64,000 bases of DNA from Lethocerus indicus (Eukaryota; Arthropoda; Insecta; Hemiptera; Belostomatidae), in assembly GCA_019843655.1 (NCBI GenBank), contig JACDQD010000011.1, positions 12,876,604-12,940,603 of the forward strand, given 5' to 3'. Shown piece by piece: positions 1 to 14,420 of the stretch (its first letter is position 1; each line of letters starts with the position of its first letter). A program made the translations under genes and the position numbers. Below the pieces are notes generated by a model. The model saw only the letters and a program-made list of their open reading frames with translations, was not told the DNA's origin and searched no databases.

Positions 1-3000
1 CCGAACCCGAGCGGCAGGTTTAGACGAAAGGGGCGCGAGATATTATGTTGTTTTTTTTCTACCTACTCATACATACATAATTTTTTTTTTCACCGAAGGC
101 ACAACTCCGGGTGTGAAGTCCCCGACTAATTGTATCGGTCGCCCCCGGACCCAGGTCGACAAAAGAGGGAAAGAATTTTCCTGTGAGAGACGGGAGGGTG
201 GACCCGCTCGCTCGAGGGGTGTCATTGGGCCCCGCCCAGGGGTAGAACCGACCCACAACCCCCCTCCTTTACAATGGATACAGTCGGGTTTCGCAAAAAT
301 TACGACCGAGACACCGGTTATAAATTAAACCTGAAAAACCGACAATAAGCGTTAAATATCGGATGAACATCCCTACTGAAAACACAACATTTATAAACCA
401 TTTTTCAAATCGTCAAAATTTAATGAGCAGGGAAAACATATTAATACACTTTTTAAATACAAGATTTGTCTCAAAATTTCTCCCACTTTAAAGTTAATTA
501 AAATTAATACCCTAATTTCTGATGCTTAGAATTAACTTCTTTAAATAATATTGAAGTATTAGTGGCAGGATGCTTAATTGACGGACAACGTGTCTCTATT
601 ACTAATGAAATGAATATATAACGACATGGGGACTCGGGACTATTATTTTAATTTCGTGCTAATAATGTCTCCAATTAATCCGAGATCTTCTTAATCACAT
701 TCAATAATTTATACAGGTATTGCCGACTCAATGAAACTTTTGTGTCGTATTCAATGTGCGAAAACTGTTCAAGCTCCAAGAAAAGAATAGTGGGCTATGA
801 AAATAAGCATTCACGGCCATATTTGTCAACCGCACCGGCTATTTATCATTAGGGACACATTTGTCCAAACTGGAAGGGAGGCGGCGGCGGGGGACACATG
901 TGTCTCACGGCCTTCGAAGGTTAAAAATCAATGGAAATTATGAATCGGGGAGAACGAAACCTGTTGTTATGACGGACTCGACCCCCCTGGCGCTGCCTGG
1001 GGCAATTTTATGAAGGATGGCACCGCCAACTATACGTCAGAACAGACTGTACCGTAGGGGGGTTTTCGAAAAGGGGCCTTTTTCACCCTCCTCCAGTTTT
1101 AGGGGCGGTCGCGGACCCCCTAGAGGTACCGGTTCTAGGTATTGAGGACGAAACATTCGAAACGACCCTTTTGTAGGGAGGTTCGAAAATGCAAGTGCAA
1201 AGACCGCACACATACACAAACACATGTCCGGCCGTGGAACGGTTTTAATTCGTCATACCTGCACACACAAACGGACTCGGTGAACAGAAAAAAAAACCAA
1301 AAGAAAAAGAATCCGCTCGGTTAATGAGCTCTATTTGTACATAGGCGGCCTACCGTGAAGCCCTCCATTGTGTGTGTGTTACTCCTGGGAAAAAAATGAA
1401 TAATTTATTTAAGAACGGTGGTCGGAGCTCATCGAACGACTCCTCGGCTATTCAATCCGAACTGACAGTAAAAATGTTCGTAATCCTAATCGACGTTAAG
1501 GACCTACGGTAATTAAAATGTTTTTTTTATTTATTAATAACGAATTCACAAACTAAAATAATAATATATGATTTTCCTATTAGGCTGTGCACGAACATCA
1601 TTCTCTCTTTTTTTGTTCTTTCGTAACAAACAAATTCTTAATCAATTTTGAAGGCTTAATAGAAGGGAAATTGCAGAACTAGGAGTTAACTTATCGGCTT
1701 AACCATTGTTTCAATCGAATTATTTTAGTTCGAGATACGTTGCGACATCTTGCCTGGCTTTTCGCCGGTTTTAAACTCCTTGCACATTTTAATTTACCAT
1801 CGACTACAAGTCTCTCTTGTCAAGTGTCCGGAAACAGACACGTCGAACATACGCCCCCTATTGACACTATTAACGCATTACACTGACACAGGTCACGGAA
1901 CCGCTTAAGGCTAATTGGGTGAGTTTGGAGGGGGGGGGGAGGGATGTCCGGAAACTAATTGGCCGATGAACAGCGCTCCCGCGCCGAAGACGGAAGTGGA
2001 AAGAGAAAGGCGGGGGAGGGAAACACCTGGTATAACGAACGCCAATTATTCCGCTGCAAGGGCTATTATTGCCGCGAAACAACGAGTTTACAGCTCTGAG
2101 AAATGTAAAACGATAGAACACAATTAACATACTCAAAGCGGTCCAAACCCATCCGACCCCCCTTCCCCCCAACTTCCTACCTTCTCTTTTCTTCCTCGAC
2201 CGTTCGAACGTGGCGCCTTTTTCCAACTACAAAATCGTGGCGTTTAATTGTTCCAGAGCATTTATTGCTAGAATAATGTCAGGGTTTTGCGATTCCGTTT
2301 TTCCCATTGTTTTCAAATCTGCAACTGGTTTTATTTCTTCAATGCATACCTTCTCCGACGGCGAAGTTGGAAATATAATTATTATAAATTATTGTGAATT
2401 CAAAAAGGGTTATATAATACAAAGAACTTTAGGAGTAGAATAAAAATATAGATTTAAACCAATTTCTATGCCAATGTATGGAAAGAAAATATCTGTCATA
2501 TATATGATGTCGGCTGTTACTGTCTCTCAGTCAGAAACAAAGCGCAATATAAACAATTATTAATTTGGAGAATTAAACGCTTTAAAAATTATGCAGCCGC
2601 TCTGTATAGATGGAAATCGAACTACATTAGACAGGCAGACGGCATTGAGGCCATTTTGTTTTTTCACCCAACGGACCTTGGATACCCGACCATTTTTTTT
2701 TTGGCAACGCGGCTGAGGTAACAACAAAAACCGTAGGAACAGAAGGAGAGGATTTTCTTTTTGTCCTGTCCAATTCCATTCTGTTTTGAGTGTCCCCAGT
2801 CCTTCGCCTATTAATCCTGATTCCTCAGCGTTTTAAGACCACGCGCCTGACGAAGGTTGTCAGTGTCAGGGGCTCTGAGGTGTGTACTGTTATGATGTAC
2901 TGTGCAATGGTGGAGTTAACGTGAGCCCGATTCGATTCCCTCTATTAAAATGAGTCCCTTTTTATCGACCGGCAGTTAAGTCACGTTACACGTGTTAAAC

Positions 3001-4603
3001 GTAGCGGAACAGATTTTTTGTCGGCCTCTCCCGTTTTCTTTAAATTAACGGTATATCTCTTAATTGGGAATTAAAGTCGGATTTTAAAATATACTAAAGT
3101 TCTTCTCTTTTTTTTCTCTCTCTCTTCTGCGAGGGCCTTAAATAAAAGTTGCCCCCTACGACCCGCCCGTAAAAGGCGCCCCCCTCCCTCACTCCCTCTT
3201 CCCAACCCGTCAAACGGTGACACACATCGGAGCAGGTTTTCAACCGAGAGCCCGATTCAAAAATCGAGTTCACAGTTGGAGTCGGCTTGGCTTTCGACTT
3301 TTCAAAACACATAAAGTCGAATTTATTAAAAATAACTAACCGAACAAAACAAGTTTCTTGCGATTACTCACTCCTTTGAGTTTCAGTTTTCTGTCTGAGA
3401 TTCAGACGTGTCCGGCGAAATTCAGATATGAACGCTGCGCTACAGAATATTCAGGCGTGTAAACACAGAATAACCGACATATTGCCCTATATTCAAGCTG
3501 AACGTATTTTTATCCAATTGTATGAGGGGTATTACCACCAAGGTGAAATGTATTAGTCCGGGAGACAAATTTTTGATATAGTTATTTTAAATATTAAATA
3601 CTAACTATAGTTTCAGTGACACTATCATAGCACCGTACAGGAACAAAATTGTTAATTTCCTAAGTTTGCGCTAGCGCCTATTGTTATTGCAAAATCAGAA
3701 TAACGAATAAATTGATAATACATAATGTCTATACAACTGGGCATAACAAAGAGCATAGATTGGCTACTCACAATGGTCTAGACAACGTACAGGAACCTCT
3801 CATTGCGAAATCCATTACAATTAATGAGACAACAAAAGAACACGTAACGTAATAGATACCCGGGGACAGAATACTGTTATTATAAACACGAGACCAAAAA
3901 CGCGAAATGAAACAGCGGACTGGAGAAGCACTGAAACTGATGTTTATTTAAATTGAAATTTGCAATTAGAGAGGAAAACAGAGCGTTAACAGGGCTCGAA
4001 GCCGTGCCCCGCGGATTTCTAGCCGGGCGTTCTATCGCCGGAATTGAATTTCACCGCGCCCAGCGGATATCGAAATAACTCAATTACCTTTTGCCTGTCG
4101 GTACAAATATATCTTTCCTCGATTTCGCCGAAATTGTATAGCGCGGGACAAACAACATTCCCACTTTTCACGGGCTATCGGGCAAAGTCCATTCGGTCCA
4201 CCTCTTTTTGGAAATAAAGAACACGATTGAATTAGGACAAAAGGGATTTTTATTTATTTAAATGATAATTCCACCTATTTTGGTTTTCAGTTTTTTTAAA
4301 ATAGTGCCATACCATTTCTTTATGAACATTACATATGAAAATATGAAACTACTTTTCATTCAATTCGAACCAAGCGAATTCCGCGATCCGTTTATATAAT
4401 TAAGCCCGCGAACCAATTTGACTGGACTTGGAGCCGGAGCAAGGGCGAGTTTTTATTGGGCGAGAACCACTCGGAAGTTGGTCTAGAAACACACGAAAGC
4501 ACTAGGCCCCAAGTGCTATTCTCCCTCCCTTCCACGCCAACTTCCACCGAGTATGTATTCTCGTTTCCTGACAATTTATAAACCTTTGAAATGCCCGACC
4601 CTT
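1..4603. other. No gene seen; non-coding DNA
   Basis: No gene is supported here. Open frames are short (at most about 120 codons) and overlap one another on both strands. Visible elements are a short GT run near 1370, pyrimidine-rich DNA near 3110-3130, and GC-rich patches near 870-1000 and 1900-2050. I found no copy of the dispersed families seen later in the window. Confidence 0.6.
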
Positions 4604-4613
4604 GAGAGAGAGA

Positions 4614-4660
<47 letters not shown>
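4604..4660. repeat. (GA)n microsatellite
   Basis: Dinucleotide GA repeat of 57 nt with one interruption (a GG step near 4617). The strand is pure purine, so a triplex-prone structure is possible. GA/CT is the predominant microsatellite class in this window. Confidence 0.97.
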
Positions 4661-4663
<3 letters not shown>

Positions 4664-7600
4664 CCAGTTTTGGACTAACACCTAATACACGGCGGGGAAT
4701 TATTATCGGAGTTTATTGTCGGGCCGAAACTTTAACTCGGGAGCTTCTACAATCCCCCGGCCCAAGAGACCTATCACTATTAATTAAGCCAAGGTTATAT
4801 GCACAGTTTCGACAATCGGTTAGTTTTTTTCTAATTCTCTTAACAGAAATACGTAATTAATTGGACGGTGGGAAATCCGAAGATTAATTGGGACTCCGGG
4901 CGTCATCCATACGGGGACAGTGTATAGAGGCCGATGCCGGCATGCGACAAGTGTGCCACTGTTCTACTTTCGGCGGGGTGCAACAGTACGCCTGGGGAAT
5001 ATTCCGTTATATGAATGAAGCGTATTTATGCAGAGGACACCGGAGAGGGGGGGATCCGATTAAACTTTTGATGAATATGGCGGAATGGTCGGCGTTTAAG
5101 TGAACTTAAAGTGTGCCAGGACTGGGCGAAACGTCTTTGATCCGGGATTTCGGGAGCGCGGTCATTTCTTTCTGAGGGAATCGAGCGTAAAATTCTGCAC
5201 CCAACTGAAATAGCCCGCGCCGAGGAGTCGCTTAAATTGTCGCTCAACGCCCTTCCTCAACAGTCCGCAAATAGGGGCGTTAAAATAACCCAAGATTCTA
5301 AACCAAGGTGCGCGTGAAGGGGGGGTGGTGGGAGGGGATCACCGACGAAAAGTGGCGGGATGCGAGTATCGCCGCTTAAAATGCTTTTAAGTGACGCCAC
5401 AGGCGGGAATGATATATTTAGCCTTTATGGGACCGAGAGGGGGCGGGGGCTGCCAGTCTGCGCTTTACCTAAGGGAGGGCAAAAAGTTTCGTAAACTTTA
5501 ACCCCATACCGCGCCCCGCTTTTACCGTTAGTTTTATCCCGAACTCCCGTCGTCACGGTAAATTTCACGTTCAGAATTTATATTGGACGGAGCCGAAAGG
5601 TCTCCTCGGACGGGCAAATAGAATTCAGAATCTCTCTCTCTCTCTGGCCACCATAATTATTATAGTGAACTGTCCATCAACGCTTGGTATAATAACCGTT
5701 CTTCGGCCTGACGTATATCATTCTTCCTTTTATCGGATTAGTCGACAGTAATTATGCACTTCGCCTTATCAGTGACCGCGGTCAGTGAAATTTTATAATT
5801 CCACGTTAGAAATTAGTTTTCAGTATATTACGTGAGTACACTCCTAACATAAATCAAATACTAACTAGCACACGTAAGAAACGGAGTTAAACATCTGAGG
5901 AATTAACAAATTTAAGGAATTTCTTTGTACTCAAATCAACTATGAAGATGTATACATACAAGAAAAGAGCGTAAAATGATAAAATAAAAACAAGGCTTAA
6001 ATTCTTCTAGGAGGTATAAAATAACTACGATGGTATTACCCGGCCGTTGGATAAAAATAATTTTTCTCAACGATTTTAAATTGAAAGGCTCATTACGGCT
6101 ACGGACCACGACGATATTATTTACATTTTGAAATATAATTATTCCCGGTCACGCGCATTTAAAAACCAAATGTCCTACGGTCGAAAGAGCAAATAGAGAG
6201 GGGACGGCTAAGCCGACGATTTAAAGTGGCCCCGGAGCGCCCACAATTGACTCATTACCGGGGCCCGGTAACGAGGATCTCATTAAAATGAATTAAACGC
6301 CATAAATTCGAACGGCGACCGACGGGAATACTGAAGACAGAATTTGATGCCGGGGAACTGAAACTGGCGAGGAAATAAAAAACGCATATTACTTTTTTTT
6401 TGTAATGCGTTAAGGACGCTAAAAGGAGAATGGGGTTCTTAATTTATAAAGGTCGCAGGAGGATCGGGCGAGTAATCGCGCCAGTGCAGCGGAGGATTTC
6501 CATCAACGCGGTTTTCATCCACATCTATTTTTTTTACATACCTTTTATTGGAATTTCATCGAAAAAAGAGGAGTATTTGAAGTAATAAACGGAGATATAA
6601 ATATCAAGATAATTAGACGTCCTGTTGATCCAAGCAATAAAAGGCTAAACTCGCAACAATACTAACCGTAAATAAGTACTCGGAATTAATGAAGGCAGAA
6701 AAATTACGTGAATTACATTAAAAATTAGATTATGTATTTCGACTTTCCCAATTTGGCAACATACTTTCGCATCAATATTTTAGCGTAGTATGAATATTTT
6801 TTTATTGACAAAATTTTGAAGCTTAAGGGGGATTGATATATTGCGCAAACAGCATGAGTGATCATTCTTATTTAAATTATTTTAAAGTACAAAATTATTG
6901 AAGGCTTGCTTATAACCACAAAAACATTTCATGAGATGCCTCCAGAAGTGCCAAACTTGTGTTTTTATAAATTTAAATATACATCATTCAATATAATTAA
7001 GTAGTTATTGTTGTTACAAATTGAAAATTGTTGTTTTTAAAATATATACATACATATATAATTCGGCCTTCAACTTAATTTAAAATATCATGAATGTAAA
7101 ATCTGGCATTTGGCTTACGGTGAAAACAATTTGACGCAACACTGAGCTGCGGATTTAGAGGTTTCCGCTGCAACAAATCCATGCAACAATTCCAGTTACG
7201 CTTTTACTTGGGCGTCTCATAAAAAATACATTCCTAAGGGAAATTATTCACAAACGGGCAATAAAACGGGGTTTTATACCCAGCAGAAATTAAACTATAA
7301 ATGATTCCCCCCCCACCAGCCCGCCAAATAACCACCTCCTCTGCTCAAATTGACGCTTTATAACTTATTTCACGAAATAATGTAGTTGGCGTTTTACTGA
7401 AGTATAAATCTTATCAAGGTATAAGAATGATTTGTAAGCAAATAATATATTTCGTATTAAAAAAAGTCGATGCTTTCCTAAGATCACGGCGATAATAGCG
7501 TAATTAATATGAACCCTATTTGCACGTATATCATCAAGTTTTATAGATAAATAATAATAAACCGATAGTTTAACATGATCCGATTGTTGTATTTGGAAGA

Positions 7601-8716
7601 AAATAAACTCGAAAGTCTTAACTTCATTGGTTGATTAACCATAATACATATAAGGGTTATGTAAATTATATCCAGAAATTTTTAATACACAAATTATATG
7701 GGATCAGTAATGAAACCGTATTTCACATCGGGACGAATAAAAATACAAATAATTCTCGGGTCTCACCGCTCGCCGGGCTGATTTATTTCACAGGAAGGTA
7801 ATTTAGGGTCGGTAAGAGAGAAAAGTAATTCCATCAGGACTCGTGTCCGCCCCAGCCCCAGCTACCTCGCCCCGCTCACCGCCACATCGAACAGTCGGTA
7901 GAAGTAAACCTTGTTTTACCCTTATTATTACCGAAACTTCCGCTGTCCCGAACTTTCCTTGCGCTGCATACAAAAGTTTTAACGGGCGGTAGGTAGGGCG
8001 GCAGCGGGGGAGGCAGCGCCAATGCGGTAAATATTTAATTGGCAATGCGGATAAATACGAGAAGGGGGAAACGACAACAACACCACGCGGCGGCGGGGTG
8101 GAAGGGGGAAAAAGAAAATTACTCCGTCCATTTAAAAGAAATAACAAGCCCAAAACAAACAAGGTAAAGAGAGAACGCGGCCGGACAAACGAATAAGGAA
8201 AGTTTTATTGGAACGCGCTTTGAAAATGACTCGTTCTTTTTTTTTTGTTAACAGCAGAAAAACGGTTCGAAATGAGTCCAATCATAGTACACCAGCGGGT
8301 GAAAAAATAACTGCAAAAAATGTGTATTTATAGTGTTTGTACAATAAAACCACTGAATTAATTCAATAACTCTTTCATGACACACTTTCGTGAGTTTAAA
8401 GAATATTATTTTCCACAAAATATTGTTTAAGTTATTTTATAGAAGTATCAAAATAAATTATATGTACATAATTATATGTCTATAAAACACGCACACATTT
8501 ATGAGTGTGACACTCGAGTTTCGAAACTCTCACCGGTGTCCCATTGTCGACCGACGTCAACACCTCTCCCGGGCCGAAATAAGGAGAAAGTCAAAACTAC
8601 AATAACCGAAAATTTCAAAAAGAATTTTTTTTACGCCCCACCATCCCCCCCCCCCGGGTTTCCAAGAAGAGCCTTCACTTAAAGGCCGGAGAGTCAAACG
8701 GTATGAAGGAGGGGGG
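4661..8716. other. No gene seen; AT-rich non-coding DNA
   Basis: No gene is supported. The stretch 5.8-7.75 kb is very AT-rich with stops in all frames. A 17-nt palindrome, TTACCGGG-G-CCCGGTAA, lies at 6255-6271. A short CT run lies near 5631-5645. A 71-codon frame at 4888-5103 has several Cys codons but no recognisable domain. Confidence 0.55.
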
Positions 8717-8870
8717 TTGGGAGGTAGGGGGATTACTATAATAGGATTTAGGGCCGAGAAAGAGGGAGGGGAGAGGATGGGAAAAATTCTTTTGTCCCCG
8801 CCAATAGAAGAGAGAGAGAGAGAGAGAAAGAGAGGGAGAAGGGGAGGGAAAAAGGGTCCGAATTCCGACC
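8717..8870 (+). repeat. Homopurine-rich tract with (GA)n core
   Basis: About 150 nt of almost pure G/A on the plus strand, with a GA dinucleotide core near 8807-8835. The overlapping minus-strand open frames are low-complexity Pro/Ser/Leu/Phe readings of this tract and are not credible genes. Confidence 0.85.
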
Positions 8871-9002
8871 GGCCACCAGCCCCCCATTGTGTCCCCCATA
8901 GGGCAAAATTTCCCCACTCGCCCGGCCCCAAAGGAAATACGAGAAACCCGTCCCTGTGAGAAAGTGGGCCTCTCGCATAAATCCAATCTTGATTATACGC
9001 TT

Positions 9003-9034
9003 TAAAAAAATAAAATAAAATAAAAAATAAAAAC
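9003..9034 (+). repeat. A-rich (AAAAT)n tract
   Basis: Short A-rich tract with irregular AAAAT/AAAT units. It could be a decayed retroposon tail or an ordinary low-complexity tract. No flanking duplication was identified. Confidence 0.75.
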
Positions 9035-10948
9035 TCCGCACTGCATTTATCCGACGACACGCGCCGCTGACAACTGTCGTCCGGGCCTAGATGGTATCGA
9101 CAATGGCGGGGCAGGTACGGAGTCGGTGGGTCCATAACAGGAACCGAAACGTCGATACATCAAAAACCTTCCTAAGGTGAACCCCGCCGCAGGCAACTTG
9201 TCTCGTAAATCGGGGACGCGATTATAACTTTTTAAGCCAACTTGTAACTAGTTGGCACAGATGCAACTCCTCAGGCCCTGTGTGCACAGCTTGCCTTACT
9301 ATTAAACCGCATGCACGTGGCATTCGAGTTTACCGTTATTCAAAACCTTCAGGAGAGATCCAAAAATGCAACTGAGGTACTGAAAAAAAATATTCTCTTT
9401 GACGTCGATCTTTAAACGGGATAATTAAAATCGGGTAAATTCCGATTCTGGAAACACTGCGATTTTAATTAGTCCGACTAACGGTGGTCTGATGCGGGTT
9501 AAATTAGCACGTTTTAATAATAATTGCAAACAGTCGACTGCAGCGCTAAATTAATTATACAATTTCTAAAGACTCTAGATAATGTGAAATGTTATAAACC
9601 GCACCATTAATTCCAATTATACATTCCGAGAATTCATATAAGCGAAGCAGACATCCGTTCTTTTCCGTTGGGCAATTACCAAATTGTCCGAGTGAATTCT
9701 TTACTCGAGACGAAAAACAAAATATATAAACATAATCAATGCGGGCATGAAATTACGGACCATGTCCGATAATTCTGACACTTGAACATGTCACAGAATA
9801 AAAACAGTATAGAAGCCATAAAAGCGAATCAATATAGGGAGATGTATACACAAGAGATCGAAATACCAAAAAGGGTTTTACTACGGCATACAACAAAATA
9901 TATAACTTAGGCGTAATCTATCTCTTAATCTAGAACGTGGCGTATTTCAGGGCATATTTTCACAAATTGAATTGGGATAAAGCCTTATGTCATCGCTAAT
10001 TACAGTTACAAACTAGTAAATTATGGTACTTGCGAAGTCACTTTCATTATGTCTATTCAAATCGTAATATAGAGTACATAGATATACTCTGCAAGGTAAT
10101 TACGGTATATATTTATGGTCAATCAGTATTATCACTGCAAAATTCACACACAGCGCTCGAGTTCGTAACTCAAGAGAAAATTCGGTGCGATCCCTATGAA
10201 AACTCGAGCGGTTCGACGCTTTTCACGATTGGGAAACTTTAGCCCCCGGCCCCCCGACCACTATCGCCGGGAGAACTGACACTACCAACTTTCCTTCACT
10301 CCCCGCTCGTTAAATCCTCAGAACAGGATCAATTCGGTAACATCTTACGCCCAACTGAGTCCGGGGTCGAGAGAGAAAACGCAGCCATAGAAAAACATGC
10401 AATTTACTATCCACTTGCAGCGATACTGGTAGTAACTTCAATCTGAACGGTTGTAAATTATACTTAAATATATCGATTAATTTTATAATCTTCACTCATT
10501 CGATATTCGAAATCATCAAGTATTAACCACAATCTCTCAAAGTTACCAAGCATACTTGAAGCAAATGTCTCACTGGAATGTTGTTTCCATTGAAGTTTAA
10601 GAAACATCGACCGAACTACGATACGAAATTATGTATGAAACTTTCGACATTTTCCAGCGTCTCTTATATCACTTAAATACACTCGCTTGTGCTCACCGAG
10701 TATCATAACCGGTCATGATGTGACCTTAATGGAAGGACCCGCCCCCCAAGTCCTGGACTATGCCCCCACCCACAGGTACGCTCCCCCGGCCCAGCTTTTA
10801 TAAGCCCCATCAGCCGGTAAAGTTATATAGAACCAACCCCTCTAACGGGGGATCTACCCTTTTACTTCCTTTGACCTCTCCGTCTTATTCACCCTTTGCA
10901 AATCCTTTCGTTGATAGGTTGAAATTTGCAAACGAAGGAAAATTCGGC

Positions 10949-10990
10949 CCCCTCACCGGGATTTGAACTCGGGACACCGCGTTTGCTACT
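10949..10990 (-). repeat. tRNA-like T-arm/B-box fragment (possible SINE)
   Basis: On the minus strand, CCGAG-TTCAAAT-CCCGG forms a T-arm with four of five stem pairs and a B-box-like loop. No matching acceptor or D-arm is found upstream, so this is not an intact tRNA gene. A decayed tRNA-derived SINE is the likeliest source; chance similarity remains possible. Confidence 0.4.
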
Positions 10991-12223
10991 AAGTTCCTTA
11001 TTAACAAACGTACATGATTTAATCTCAAGTTGCGATAATTGAAACCGGCAGTAATTGCTTCTGTAATTGAGATTTTTGTACAAAATGAATGCTCGACTAA
11101 ACTGTTAATTGCATTGCGTGTTCAAATAATTTTTAATATGGCAAATTAAAAACGCATTCTTACTAATAACTGCACACCAATGAATAATTGTCCTCAAGTC
11201 GATTTCTAAGAGTTAGTTCACCCACATTTTTCTTCACTGATTCTGTTGAGTTTTCGAATTATGTGAAAAATGGCCTCTTATATAGAAATTGTATCGTCAA
11301 GTACACACAAAACTTTCAATATTCATATAGGTGATATGTACAGAAAATTTTGACGACCCAAATAATTATTATTTCATTTATTGAGTCAATAATTTTTACT
11401 CAATTCCGTCACTTCAATTTTCATTTTGTTCCTAAACTTTAACTCAATTAACTCCGAAACGTCTTCACGAAGTTTCGCTCGCTTTCTTCCAGACGAGTGG
11501 AAAATTGCAGAGAGATACTATAATAAAATTTCAGTACTGTACGAACGTTATTGCGACGTTGTCATAATTTTAATAAAAAAATAAATTTAATAATTATAAT
11601 TTTCCAACCCAATCATATTTTTATTTGCACTGCTCGGACACCAAGTATTATCAGCGTTAGTCTCGTCATCGTTTAGATACTTCAGATAATTTTGTTGGTT
11701 GTTTTCAGTTCATTCTCTCTTCTGTGCGGCATATGTGCTCGTTTTGCATTACACAGTGCCCGGGGACATGTTCTTCAACCTTAAGTTCTGAACTATATAT
11801 ATTCTTTACCTCGTTACCACCGCGCGGAGGTTTTTTCGAAACAGATATTTTCGAATCGGAATCTGTAGGGGATGGAATAAACTGATGATTTATGATGATA
11901 TGGGCCGAGTAACATTTGTTTATCCTCCGTCTTTCAGCGTCTAATCGGCCACGATTCTGTCCGTCTCCAGTTGCGGGCCTCTGGACGCCCTTTCGCCGCC
12001 AGAAATTGAAACTGTACTCTTTTTGGAAGCGCTCCCGGGAACCGGCCTGTGTCCATTCAACCCAAGGCGAACTATTCGGGACGCCGGGAGGGGAAAAAGG
12101 GATATTAAAATACTACGGAATGAACCGAGAGGAGGATGGAAGAGAAGAAGCAGAAGTGTATAAATAGTGGGCCCGTGGCCGCACACGCGGCACCGCCCTC
12201 GTAAATTAGCCGCAACGGTGACG

Positions 12224-12248
12224 GGAGAGAGAGAGAGATAGAGAGAGG
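12224..12248 (+). repeat. (GA)n microsatellite
   Basis: About 25 nt of GA dinucleotide with a single GATA interruption. Confidence 0.9.
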
Positions 12249-12320
12249 GCCTCCGTTACTTTCATCGACTTTTGTTGCGAGCGGTTTTTGGCTCCGGCCG
12301 TAAGTACCGCTCTTATTTAG

Positions 12321-12357
12321 TTTTTCTTCTTCCTCCTCTTCTTCTTCTCCTCCTCCC
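12321..12357 (+). repeat. Pyrimidine (TTC/TCC)n tract
   Basis: Imperfect trinucleotide TTC and TCC units forming a pure pyrimidine run of about 36 nt. Confidence 0.85.
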
Positions 12358-13999
12358 TGAATTCATATAATTAATGGCGTCCCAGTGTAAGGCCCGAGCA
12401 TTGTGCCGGCAGCCGGAACTTTAAATGGACCGTGTTATTTAACAGTTCTGGACATTTCCAAAAAGTTCTGTATTTCAATTCTCGGAACTTCATTTTAAAC
12501 GGCCTACATACATAATAATTATACGGACAAATAGGCGATTTCTATCTGTACAAATACTTATTTATTTGTATAAGGCCTTGAAAATTGTATTTGTTATACG
12601 AAATAAAAAAAATATTAACCTATGGCTGAGCGGACATCATCGGGGGTAGGTAATCTTGCACACTGCCACATGCTACTAAACGGGCGAAACCACAATGCCG
12701 AACAGACCCAACAATAAGACATATAATAACAGATTGTCGGCAGTACGGAGAACGAGCGCAAATATTGGAACAGGCCATACGGCGACAAGCAAACACGAAT
12801 CTGACTGATAAAATACAAACCTACTACCATAGCGCCTAGCGGCTGCAACAGGAGAATTGCGTATACGCCCAACTGCCTACTGTTAGGATCTAAAGATAGC
12901 AATGAGCCCAATTGACTGCTTGAGGTTCACTGAATACTGTAGCTAAAAGGAAAATGCATAAAACGGTGTGTGGACGTATAATGTTCCCTACTCGGGATAA
13001 GTATACGAGTATATGTGGGACTAATAACGCTAAAATGATAATATAATAGACATCTCATCAAAGATTCATATCCAATTCGTTAGAAGAGCATTGAGCTAGC
13101 TCGGTTCTCATTTTCATTTCCTGTCTTCTCCCAGCTTCTAAACATAGGCCGGACAACACGCATGGAGGAAAGTCGTCGGACGAACGAAAGTCCCCCTCCC
13201 CTCCCTCCCCAATTAGATCCGAGCGGGGAGATAAATATTTTAATCGGGCCATTAATTACCTCAGGAGTTTGAGCCCCGACCTCTCAGCCGGGGGCCCCCG
13301 TTTTTGACGTGTCCTCCCCCACCTCCGGACACGGGTTACACCCCGCCAGCCGATACAACGCCCCGCGTTTTTTTTGTTTTTTAAATAATTGACCCTTATG
13401 AATTATTAAAAACGGTTCCGACTGTCCGCTTCTCTTTCTTTCCGGCGGGCACAGTCCGAGCCGATATCGCTGTTTATTAAGTCCGAATAATACCGGGCAA
13501 TTAGGAATTGACGACGCCAAAAAATTCGATGATTTACGGCCGGTGAAAAAAGAAAAAGCCGACCGAGTCATGGGACGGCCATAATTCCTGACCGTTTTCG
13601 AGAGACGATAATTACACCTTAATGACAACTAGCCCTATAAGTTGATCCCCGTTGCCAATTCTAGGACGGAGTATGACATAATAGTAATTTTTAAAATTAA
13701 TGGCCGGGGGAGGGATGTTAAATTCTCTCCGATTACTATTTTTATTACCAGAAAAAACCACAGACGTTTCACTGCAGTTTTACAGAATACATTGACCGGG
13801 CCATTCAGAACCAATCCCAGCGACACACTCATTTGTCATCGTTTTAGATGAAAAGCTACGGGTGCTGACAAGGAATGATTTAAAAATGAGTCTGATACTG
13901 AAGAACAGATACGCACACTTTCCACAATGAACCCAGCTAAGACAAATACTGATAATATGAAGTCCATTCTTGCAAATTGTAAAATTGTCCCCCACACTG

Positions 14000-14000
<1 letters not shown>

Positions 14001-14030
<30 letters not shown>

Positions 14031-14036
14031 CACACC
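14001..14036. repeat. (TA)n microsatellite running into CA-type repeat
   Basis: Thirteen TA units (14001-14026) followed by a short CATA/CACA stretch. It lies just upstream of the first copy of the 14.1/14.7 kb duplicated segment. Confidence 0.95.
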
Positions 14037-14086
14037 TAAGAGGATGGCACTCCCCTCCCCCCGGGTCGATGTGTAGCTTCTATAAA

Positions 14087-14205
14087 GTGTTATAATTGAG
14101 GCGCTAAGTCGAGTCCACGCCCGGCGGTTAATGAAGACATTCGGCATGGTCCAGTGCAGTTGTGCCCGCAATTAGTGCCTTATCTACATTGTAATTTCAA
14201 AATTT
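14087..14205. repeat. Duplicated segment, copy 1
   Basis: This segment and 14652-14800 share, in the same order, GTGTTATAATTG, a GC-rich stretch, TTAATGAAG or GTAATGAAG, GCATGGTCCAGTGCAGTTGT (20 nt identical), and a CCTTATCT block. The copies differ by substitutions and small indels between these blocks. The source element is not recognised. Minus-strand frames across the shared core both read QLHWTM, which simply reflects the shared DNA. Confidence 0.8.
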
Positions 14206-14389
14206 ACCCTAAAGCGAGCCTGTTCAAGCAATGGAACCGGTAATTACGAGCGGCGAGCACACGTTTGCAAAAGCCCATCCATCGACGGCGTCCAGAGAAG
14301 GTCGCGGGGCAAGCTTATAAAAAATAGCTTTAAAATATAATCACATCGAAACCGCAGTTTCACCATTACCGGGTTCGGTTTTTAATTGT

Positions 14390-14420
14390 CCGAAAGTCGG
14401 CGGGAGGCCGAAACCGGTAG
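14390..14420 (+). repeat. Weak hammerhead-like motif copy
   Basis: Reads CCGAAAGTC, then GGC-GGGAG-GCC (stem with 5-nt loop), then GAAACCGGT. The 3' half matches the dispersed motif exactly, but the CTGAAGA box is poorly conserved and there is no TAGC tail. The region is GC-rich, so a chance match is possible. Confidence 0.3.

Larger units (their letters stand above)
9035..14000. other. No gene seen; non-coding DNA with low-complexity tracts
   Basis: No gene is supported. The stretch holds a tRNA-like fragment at 10949-10990, a GA microsatellite at 12224-12248 and a TTC/TCC pyrimidine tract at 12321-12357. A 98-codon minus frame at 12615-12911 lies in less AT-rich DNA but shows no recognisable domain. 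The rest is AT-rich unique-looking sequence. Confidence 0.55.

Noticed and set aside
8557..9135. 192-codon minus-strand open frame, the longest in the window
   Set aside because: It reads through a GA-rich tract and an A-rich tract, giving Ser/Leu/Pro/Phe-rich low complexity, and several other frames are open over the same DNA.
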